Assembly: GCA_017619255.1 (NCBI GenBank)
Contig: JAFZSS010000231.1
Span: 1 to 11,246 of the forward strand
Origin: Muribaculaceae bacterium
GTDB taxonomy: Bacteria; Bacteroidota; Bacteroidia; Bacteroidales; Muribaculaceae
DNA: 11,246 bases
Direction: 5' to 3'
Shown one piece after another: positions 6,438 to 11,246 of the stretch. The notes under the pieces were generated by a model. The model was not told the origin of the DNA and did no database searches. It was given only the letters and a program-made list of their open reading frames with translations. The stretch's first letter is position 1; every line of letters begins with the position of its first letter. The position numbers were made by a program, and so were the translations under genes.

Positions 6438-6485
6438 ACAAAAAAAGATTTTTGTTTTTTTATCCCGAGGCGCCGCCTATCTTGC
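6407..6485. repeat. 79-base imperfect palindrome, probable dispersed repeat carrying a promoter
   Basis: Outer arms AAGATAG (6409-6415) and CTATCTT (6477-6483), inner arms AAAACAAAAA (6435-6444) and TTTTTGTTTT (6449-6458) around the loop AAGA, with partly paired GC-rich segments between (GCAAGCCGAGCGG against CCGAGGCGCCGC). The GTGCAAGCCGAGC / TATCTTTG combination is one I recall as frequent upstream of genes in Bacteroides and Prevotella genomes, so I read it as a dispersed element that supplies a -7 box; the copy number here was not checked. Confidence 0.6.
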
Positions 6486-6541
6486 CCAAGGGCCACAAGT
6501 CCCACCGGGAAAGAAGTGCAAGCCGAGCAATGATGCAAGCC
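6414..6541 (+). repeat. 14-base direct repeat, partial second copy of the palindrome arm
   Basis: AGTGCAAGCCGAGC occurs at 6414-6427 and again at 6515-6528, 101 bases apart; its core TGCAAGCC occurs a third time at 6534-6541. Beside the second copy the bases matching the -7 box read TTCTTTCC on the minus strand instead of TATCTTTG, so that copy looks like a decayed promoter repeat. The remaining plus-strand part of the gap (6542-6660) is AT-rich and I see nothing coding in it. Confidence 0.6.
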
Positions 6542-6673
6542 AAATTCTCATGGGACGACCTCAAAAGTTTAAAGTGATGGTTTAGGTTTTGTGCGTTTAG
6601 GGTTTGATTTCTGTGTTGTTTTAGTTGAAAAGGTACCGAAATAGGGGCTTTTTTATGGATTTTTTACATTTTT

Positions 6674-6706
6674 TTTGGATGGTAAAGAATTTTGTATTTA
6701 TCTTTG
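6674..6706 (+). promoter_or_regulatory. Bacteroidetes-type promoter of the dockerin-tailed secreted protein gene
   Basis: TTTG (6674-6677) and TATCTTTG (6699-6706) are 21 bases apart, a full match to the Bacteroidetes consensus. The start codon at 6764 lies 57 bases after the -7 box, giving a leader of about 50 bases with no Shine-Dalgarno site. Confidence 0.72.
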
Positions 6707-6763
6707 CCCGCTTGCACAGTGAAAAAGTGCCTGTAATAGGTTGGTTTTTAACCTCAAAACAAT

Positions 6764-8026
6764 ATGAAAAAAACTACCATCTTGCTGCTTGCCGCCTTTG
6801 TGGCTCTTATAATGTCGGCCCAGTATGTGGGTCCCGGTTTTTACCGTGTCCATAATGTGGGATCGGACAGTTACATCTGTATTCGCGGGACTCATTTTGA
6901 GAAGAAGACCGGTCCAGATGCTTTCTGGCCATGTGCGTTGATGCAGAAGGATTCTGCCCAGGTCAATGATCCGGGTTCAATCATTTTTATCCCCGACACG
7001 ATTCATGTGGGTCTGTATGCGCAGGGTGTTGACACCCATTCGTTGACAACCTTGTGGCTGGATATCCTGCCTGCACCCGTGATGCAGCATGGCCTGCCGA
7101 CATATGTGGCCTACACGCAGTATATCCCTGACCCTGTCAATCATCCGGGTGTCCCATTTCCGTGTTATTTCCGTGATTGCGGTTTCGGCATGACGGCGGG
7201 CAGCGGTACAAATAAGCCTGAATCCCACTGGTGGATAGAGCCGGTGAATGAAGGTTCGATAGATACTTCCTATTTGGGTATCCGTCCCGCTGATGTTCAT
7301 TTTTGTGATGCCGACGGCTACTACTGGGCCAGCTTATGCTGCGACTTTCCGGTGTTGATACCCGACGGCAGTGGTGTTGAAGGCGCTTATACCGTGCGTG
7401 AGATTGAAATGGGTGAGGACCAGAACTACTATGCCGTTCCTTCAAAGTTGTGCGGTCAGGGTGAGGTGATTCCCGCCGCCACGCCGGTGCTGTTAAAGTG
7501 TGCGTCGCCCTACATGAGCGGCAACAAGCTGATTCCCGTGGGTGCTATCGCAAACCGCAAGACGATGCCTATCGCAAGTGACTTGCTGCTGGGCAACTAC
7601 TTCAGTGTGTTCCAGAACCATTGCAGTTTCACTGACACGACAGCCATGAAAGACTACATCCCCGAGCAAGCCACTTTGGCTACCGAAAAGGGTTTAGCCC
7701 TGGGTGTGGATGAAAAGGGACGCATCGGCTTTTTCCCGCAGCAGCCTGGCTCTTACATGGCCGCCAACACCGCGTGGTTGAACCTGGACGCTGCCGACCT
7801 TAAAGGCGTGAATGCTGTCTATATTGCTGAAGTAGCAGATGATTTCATAGTTGGTGATGTGGATGGAAGCGGTAAGATTGATATCACTGATGTGACACTC
7901 TTGATTAATATGTTACTGGAATCCGGTAACTCGTCCGCAGGGCCGAATGACCCCCGTGATGTCAATGGTGATGGTTTGGTGGACATCACAGATCTGACAA
8001 TGCTTATCAACTGGCTGTTGAGTTGA
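6764..8026 (+). CDS. Secreted protein of unknown function with C-terminal dockerin-type repeats
   Basis: Exported protein of 420 residues. A signal peptide occupies about residues 1-19 (MKKTTILLLAAFVALIMSA). The mature N-terminus GPGFYRVHNVGSDSYICIRG, then PGSIIFI, LYAQGVDTHSL, WWIEPVN..DTSYLGIRP and YYAVPSKLCGQGEVIPAATPVLLKC recall a family of large secreted Bacteroidales proteins with a YYRVxN start and a VPAxTPV segment, whose function I do not know. The C-terminus holds two EF-hand-like dockerin repeats: DVDGSGKIDITD (365-376) and DVNGDGLVDITD (399-410), each followed by an LLINMLL or MLINWLL helix, with calcium-binding Asp/Asn/Ser in the expected places. Dockerins classically bind cohesins, but no cohesin is visible here, and in Bacteroidetes such tails may serve another role. 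It is divergent from the GH9-deacetylase gene, which suggests but does not prove a shared glycan or surface function. There is no clear terminator after the stop. Confidence 0.88.
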   Translation: MKKTTILLLAAFVALIMSAQYVGPGFYRVHNVGSDSYICIRGTHFEKKTGPDAFWPCALMQKDSAQVNDPGSIIFIPDTIHVGLYAQGVDTHSLTTLWLDILPAPVMQHGLPTYVAYTQYIPDPVNHPGVPFPCYFRDCGFGMTAGSGTNKPESHWWIEPVNEGSIDTSYLGIRPADVHFCDADGYYWASLCCDFPVLIPDGSGVEGAYTVREIEMGEDQNYYAVPSKLCGQGEVIPAATPVLLKCASPYMSGNKLIPVGAIANRKTMPIASDLLLGNYFSVFQNHCSFTDTTAMKDYIPEQATLATEKGLALGVDEKGRIGFFPQQPGSYMAANTAWLNLDAADLKGVNAVYIAEVADDFIVGDVDGSGKIDITDVTLLINMLLESGNSSAGPNDPRDVNGDGLVDITDLTMLINWLLS

Positions 8027-8114
8027 TGGCCATTAGTCCTTGACCTTTAGGTATTTAAGGCTCTTAATTCATACATTCCTTTGTGGCTCAGACGGGCTGC
8101 AAGGGAATTGTTTT

Positions 8115-8657
8115 TTAGAAGACAAGGAAACCGGTGATGCCAGCGAGGATAATGACGAGGATAGGGTGCACCCGTGTGAAATAGACGATGCAGAACGATG
8201 CGGCGCAGATGGCGATGGTGATCAGGCGCTCGCCGGTGAGGTAGCCAAAGTTCTCGCTGTTCATCAGCAACAAGGCCGCCGAGGCAATAAGACCGACAAC
8301 GACGGGGCGCAACCCCATGAAGGCACCCTTGATGAAGGGGCTCTGTCGATGCCGCTCGATGTAGTGTGCAGCGATGAGTGTCAGGATGAACGGTGGCAGC
8401 ACTACGGTGAGCGTTGTCACGATAGAACCGAGCACACTGCCGGTGACCACATAGCCGATGTAGGTGGCGCTATTGATGCCGATAGGGCCAGGAGTCATCT
8501 GCGAGATGGCGACAATGTCGGTGAACATCTGGCTGGAAATCCATCCCGAATCCACCACTTCGCGCTGGATGAGTGAGAGCATGGCATAGCCGCCTCCGAA
8601 GCCGAACAACCCGATCTTCAGGTAGGCCCAGATGAGTTTCAGGTAATCATTAAGCAT
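8115..8657 (-). CDS. Half-size CHR (chromate transporter family) membrane protein, second of a pair
   Basis: Protein of 180 residues of the CHR family, short-chain type. Near the N-terminus it has KIGLFGFGGGYAMLSLIQREVV (about 14-35), then W followed by a stretch ending in AISQMTPGPIGIN (about 50-62), the family's two most conserved motifs, and further hydrophobic segments to the end. CHR proteins move anions (chromate export in known cases) across the inner membrane; short forms work in pairs of opposite topology. The substrate here is unknown. The ATG at 8657 is fixed by a perfect AAGGAGG (complement of 8664-8670) six bases upstream, and the gene overlaps the end of the first CHR gene by 8 bases, so the two are translationally coupled. 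No terminator is clear in the 88-base convergent gap downstream (8027-8114). Confidence 0.9.
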   Translation of the reverse strand: MLNDYLKLIWAYLKIGLFGFGGGYAMLSLIQREVVDSGWISSQMFTDIVAISQMTPGPIGINSATYIGYVVTGSVLGSIVTTLTVVLPPFILTLIAAHYIERHRQSPFIKGAFMGLRPVVVGLIASAALLLMNSENFGYLTGERLITIAICAASFCIVYFTRVHPILVIILAGITGFLVF

Positions 8658-9246
8658 CGGTGACCTCCTTTCCGCCGCCTGTTATCAGGCTGTGCATATA
8701 ATAAATGTACCCTCCGATGGCTCCCAGGATGATATAGAGGATGGGGTTGGAGATATAGGGTATCTTGCTGTAGATAAGTAGGGCCACGGCAACGGGAATG
8801 ATAACGGTTTTCCAGTTGATGCCAGCACTCTTGGCCGTGGTGAGCACAGGGGCGATAATGAGTGCGACCACAGCAGGGCGTATGCCCTTGAAGATGCGGG
8901 CCACTACAGCGTTGTTCTTGATGGTGTCGGGGGTGAGGAAGATGGCAATGGCCAGTATCATGAGAAACGACGGCAGGATGGTGCCGATAGCAGCGCAGAT
9001 GCTGCCTTTCACTCCCCGTAGCCTGTCACCGACGACCACGCTGATGTTCACTGCCAGAATGCCTGGCATGGACTGTGCCACGGCAAGCAGGTCAAGGAAC
9101 TCTTTCTCTTCAATCCACTTGTGGCGTTCGACAATCTCACGCTGGATGATGCTGATCATCGCCCAGCCGCCGCCAAAGGTGAAAGCGCCGATTTTGCAGA
9201 AGGTGAGAAAAAGTTGCAGGTACAGGTTGTTCATGGCCTGAAGCAT
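8650..9246 (-). CDS. Half-size CHR (chromate transporter family) membrane protein, first of a pair
   Basis: Short-chain CHR protein of 198 residues. CKIGAFTFGGGWAMISIIQREIV (about 17-39) and LLAVAQSMPGILAVNISVVVG (about 53-73) are the two signature segments, in the same places as in the next gene; the PGP of that partner is PGI here. Four or so hydrophobic segments follow, and the end is a short polar tail (KEVTDA). The pair probably forms one heteromeric transporter, as known for two-gene CHR systems. The substrate may be chromate or another oxyanion; no reductase or regulator gene stands beside it to settle this. ATG 9246 lies 10 bases after the stop of the DUF4296 gene; ATG 9234 is an equally good start and suits the usual short N-terminus better. 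Confidence 0.88.
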   Translation of the reverse strand: MLQAMNNLYLQLFLTFCKIGAFTFGGGWAMISIIQREIVERHKWIEEKEFLDLLAVAQSMPGILAVNISVVVGDRLRGVKGSICAAIGTILPSFLMILAIAIFLTPDTIKNNAVVARIFKGIRPAVVALIIAPVLTTAKSAGINWKTVIIPVAVALLIYSKIPYISNPILYIILGAIGGYIYYMHSLITGGGKEVTDA

Positions 9247-9255
9247 CAAGGTGTG

Positions 9256-10143
9256 TTATTTGGTCTGGCGCTCAAAGAGCCGTTGGGCGTGGATGAAACC
9301 GTAGTTGCTCTTGTTAAAGTGGGTGCGCATGAGTGTGAGGCTGTCCACATAGGCCGTGTGCCCGCGCTTCATGTCATAACTCAAGTAGCCATAGATGCGG
9401 CGCACTTGGCGTGCTGTGTCGCTTTGGACATCGATGGTGACCCAGCCGTCGCTGTTGGTGCCTCGAGTGATTTGGGCCGTGCCGCCATCGGTGTAATCCA
9501 CATTCAGGCTCACCTTGAACTCGTTGCCTCCACGGGAGAGTTTGTATGCCAGTTGATAGCGGTCGCCCCGCTGTTTATTGGCATCAGGCTGGATGTCAAA
9601 GGTGATGAACCCTCGTTGTGCGCCCTGGGTGAGCATATAGCTGCGGGGGCCTTGCCACAGGTCGGTGGTATCGCTGGCAGCGTCGGTGCTGAGTTTCTTC
9701 ATGCGCTTGACAGGTGCTGGGCCTCTGGGCTGTGCATTATGGGAGGGCATACCCTGCAAGTCGCCAGGGCCGGCAATCATTTCTTCAGGCATGCTGTTGT
9801 CGCCGGTCTTGATTTTATCGTAGCGTTTCTGCAGGATGCCCACGGCCTTGTCGTGAGCCTTGGTGTAGTCTTCCATGTTGTGGGCATACCAGACCAGCGA
9901 CGAGTCGTAATCCCGTGCGGTGATGCCGTGTTTCTTGAAGACAGACTGCTTGAGGACCAGTTTGCTGGAGTCGGTGTCATAGTCTGCACTGTGAGTCTCG
10001 ATATAGGCCTCGGCCAGTTGCAGGTCTGCGATGAGGTCGGCCATATCGTTCACACTCAACACGCCGTGAGGCGTCTTGTCGCAGGAAATCAGCGACAAGG
10101 CCAGCACCAGTGGCAATAATGTGTGGAGTGTGAGGTGGCGCAT
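9256..10143 (-). CDS. DUF4296 lipoprotein
   Basis: Lipoprotein of 295 residues with lipobox LISC (Cys 21). Residues about 25-112 form the DUF4296 domain: HGVLSVNDMADLIADLQLAEAYIET, then VFKKHGITARDYDSSLVWYAHNMEDYTKAHDKAVGIL, a helical, charged domain typical of Bacteroidetes. A Gly/Pro-rich linker (about 113-160) leads to a beta-rich C-terminal half (about 165-290) with no family I can name. Function is unknown; it should sit on the inner or outer membrane facing the periplasm. The start is 4 bases after the lspA stop, so the genes are co-transcribed. In Bacteroidetes a DUF4296 gene commonly follows lspA, and since LspA processes lipoproteins the pairing fits, though it may only reflect old synteny. 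Confidence 0.87.
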   Translation of the reverse strand: MRHLTLHTLLPLVLALSLISCDKTPHGVLSVNDMADLIADLQLAEAYIETHSADYDTDSSKLVLKQSVFKKHGITARDYDSSLVWYAHNMEDYTKAHDKAVGILQKRYDKIKTGDNSMPEEMIAGPGDLQGMPSHNAQPRGPAPVKRMKKLSTDAASDTTDLWQGPRSYMLTQGAQRGFITFDIQPDANKQRGDRYQLAYKLSRGGNEFKVSLNVDYTDGGTAQITRGTNSDGWVTIDVQSDTARQVRRIYGYLSYDMKRGHTAYVDSLTLMRTHFNKSNYGFIHAQRLFERQTK

Positions 10144-10147
10144 GATG

Positions 10148-10864
10148 TTATTCTATTGACTCGGGGCTCTCAGAGTTCTTAGAGCTCTCGGGGTTCTCGG
10201 AGTTCTCAGAGCTCTCAGAGTTCTCGGAAATCTCGGAGCTCTCTGCCTTTTCTTGTGGCGTTGACTTGGCCAGGTAGCTGGCATAGAACAGGATGAGCAC
10301 GATGACGCTCACGCTGAGCGATGCGTCGGCAATGTTGAAGATGGGCTGGAAAAACACAAAGTGGTTTCCGCCGATCATAGGCATCCATTGGGGCCAGTCC
10401 CATTCACACAACGGGAAATAGAGCATATCGACAACCCTGCCGTTGAAGATGGTGGCATAGCCGCCATCGGGAGGGAACAGCTGGGCCACCTGGGGCGGCA
10501 TGGGATTGTTGAAGATCAGGCCATAGGCAATGCAGTCGATGACATTGCCCAAGGCTCCGGCGGTAATCAAGGCAATACAGGCGACATATCCTTTGGGTAC
10601 ATCGGTGCGGTTGCGCATCCGCCACAGGTAGTAGATAAAAGCTGCCGAGGCGATGATGCGGAACAGCGTGAGCAGCAATTTGCTGCCCAGTTCCATACCG
10701 AAAGCCATGCCGTTGTTCTCGATGAACAACAGCCTGAACCAAGAGGTAATCTGCATCTCCTCGCCATAGTAGAAATGGGTCTTGACCCAAATCTTCACGG
10801 CTTGGTCGATGACGATAACCAGCGCAATGATGAGCGCTGCCAGTTTGCCGTTAGACAGTTTCAT
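10148..10864 (-). CDS. lspA: Signal peptidase II (lipoprotein signal peptidase)
   Basis: Inner-membrane aspartyl protease that removes signal peptides from prolipoproteins after acylation of the lipobox Cys. At 238 residues it is longer than the roughly 160-170 of enterobacterial LspA. Family motifs are present in order: DQAVK (20-24), ENNGMAFG (49-56), GALGNVID (103-110), VVDML (144-148) and FNIADA (176-181); the catalytic pair is Asp 146 and Asp 180. The segment between GNVID and VVDML is enlarged, and the loop between the two catalytic Asp is longer than in E. coli, as is usual in Bacteroidetes. The Arg that normally follows GNxxD is Cys here. The last 30 or so residues are a Ser/Glu/Asn repeat tail coded by a 9-base tandem repeat, probably cytoplasmic and dispensable for catalysis (inference). 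It lies 15 bases after the DksA/TraR-like gene and 4 before the DUF4296 gene. Confidence 0.96.
   Translation of the reverse strand: MKLSNGKLAALIIALVIVIDQAVKIWVKTHFYYGEEMQITSWFRLLFIENNGMAFGMELGSKLLLTLFRIIASAAFIYYLWRMRNRTDVPKGYVACIALITAGALGNVIDCIAYGLIFNNPMPPQVAQLFPPDGGYATIFNGRVVDMLYFPLCEWDWPQWMPMIGGNHFVFFQPIFNIADASLSVSVIVLILFYASYLAKSTPQEKAESSEISENSESSENSENPESSKNSESPESIE
10154..10243 (-). repeat. 9-base tandem repeat in the 3' end of lspA
   Basis: Nine imperfect units plus a partial one of the pattern GAGARYYCY (minus strand) code for the triplets ESS, EIS, ENS, ESS, ENS, ENP, ESS, KNS, ESP and ES. Because the unit is three codons long, gain or loss of units keeps the frame, so the tail length can vary between strains without harming the catalytic part. 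Confidence 0.85.
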
Positions 10865-10879
10865 GCGGACGGACAGTCG

Positions 10880-11246
10880 TCAGGAGTTCTTTTTGCGTTT
10901 GGCCTCGATTTCCTTGCCTTCGATGGACAGGGTGGCGTGGGGCACGGCGAGCAGGCGCTCCTTGGGGATGAGCTGGCCGGTGATGCGGCACACGCCGTAG
11001 GTCTTGTTCTCGATGCGCACGAGCGCCGCCTGCAATTTGCGGATAAAATCCAGCTGACGCTGGGCATGGCGGCTCGACTCCTCCTTCTGCAACGTGGAGG
11101 CGCCCTCCTCAATCATCTTGAAGGTGGGATTAGACTCGTCAACCTTGATGACATCGGTCAAACGCTCGTAGCTCTCCTTAGCTTGTTCTATCTTAGCCTC
11201 GATGAGTTCTTTGAATTCTTGCAGTTCCTCATCGCTATAGCGCACT
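10880..11246 (-). CDS. DksA/TraR family protein without zinc ligands (5' end outside window)
   Basis: RNA polymerase secondary-channel regulator family, in the cytoplasm. About 121 residues are visible; the first visible codon is GTG, but related proteins read T/V-RYSDEEL after a few more residues, so it is probably an internal Val and the true start lies beyond the window. Residues 4-80 form the long helical pair (coiled coil), with NPTFKMIEEGASTLQKEE near the turn. The C-terminal globular part is NKTYGVCRITGQLIPKERLLAVPHATLSIE. Classical DksA has CxxC...CxxC here; this protein keeps only the first Cys (position 86), and the other ligand sites align with Thr, Ser and Gly. Zinc-independent DksA relatives are known, so it may well be active. 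A Lys/Arg-rich end (EAKRKKNS) follows. It heads the run with lspA; in related genomes ileS often precedes it. Confidence 0.9.
   Translation of the reverse strand, partial: VRYSDEELQEFKELIEAKIEQAKESYERLTDVIKVDESNPTFKMIEEGASTLQKEESSRHAQRQLDFIRKLQAALVRIENKTYGVCRITGQLIPKERLLAVPHATLSIEGKEIEAKRKKNS

Noticed and set aside
8027..8114. Terminator between the convergent dockerin-protein and CHR genes
   Set aside because: Only ACCT/AGGT with a two-base loop and scattered short matches are present; no stable stem with a T run.
8040..8576. Plus-strand open frame (178 codons) rich in Asp, Glu and His opposite the second CHR gene
   Set aside because: The odd composition comes from reading the complement of a hydrophobic membrane-protein gene; no start signal.
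9121..10119. Long plus-strand open frame (332 codons) opposite the DUF4296 and first CHR genes
   Set aside because: The minus-strand frames have lipobox, DUF4296 and CHR motifs and tight operon spacing; the plus frame runs across two genes and shows no domain or signal, so it is a codon-bias shadow.
10154..10243. CRISPR-like repeat array
   Set aside because: Units are 9 bases, directly tandem, without spacers and in the reading frame of lspA.
11243..11245. GTG as start codon of the DksA/TraR-like gene
   Set aside because: Family members have several residues before the RYSDEEL motif, so this codon is more likely an internal Val in a gene cut by the window edge.

Overview
The window looks like a chromosomal segment from a Bacteroidales bacterium, most likely Prevotella- or Muribaculaceae-like. 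Several things point there: promoters of the Bacteroidetes type (TTTG, about 19-21 bases, then TAnnTTTG), mostly without Shine-Dalgarno sites; Bacteroidetes protein families (PepSY-like DUF2874, DUF3667, DUF4296, and a secreted protein with a dockerin-like tail); and the gene order dksA/traR-like - lspA - DUF4296. All assignments come from reading motifs and recalled family patterns; no database search was run.

Left part (1-1020): the 3' end of pnp (KH and S1 RNA-binding domains plus an unusual Gly/Arg/Pro/Asn-rich tail), then a 61-residue double-CxxC protein and two hairpin terminators, the second of which can serve both strands.

PepSY cluster (1036-3776): three related small exported proteins with tandem PepSY-like repeats. 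Two are on the minus strand (one lipoprotein, one signal peptidase I type) and one on the plus strand (lipoprotein), around a divergent promoter region. The plus-strand copy is followed by a DUF3667 membrane protein with an N-terminal zinc ribbon, whose start region is odd: a strong ribosome binding site serves a different, 13-codon frame.

Glycan part (3857-8026): a large secreted enzyme on the minus strand joins a family 9 glycoside hydrolase to a C-terminal NodB-type polysaccharide deacetylase with altered motifs. It is transcribed away from a secreted protein of unknown function that ends in two dockerin-type calcium-binding repeats. The 384-base gap between them carries two good promoters. 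The one for the hydrolase is built into a 79-base imperfect palindrome that resembles a dispersed repeat, and a decayed partial copy lies nearby.

Right part (8115-11246, all minus strand): a tight operon-like run of a DksA/TraR-family protein (cut by the window edge, lacking zinc ligands), lspA (signal peptidase II with a 9-base tandem repeat coding its Ser/Glu/Asn tail), a DUF4296 lipoprotein and two half-size CHR (chromate transporter family) proteins that probably work as a pair. LspA would process the lipoproteins of this same window. I see no tRNA, rRNA, CRISPR array, insertion sequence or phage gene.
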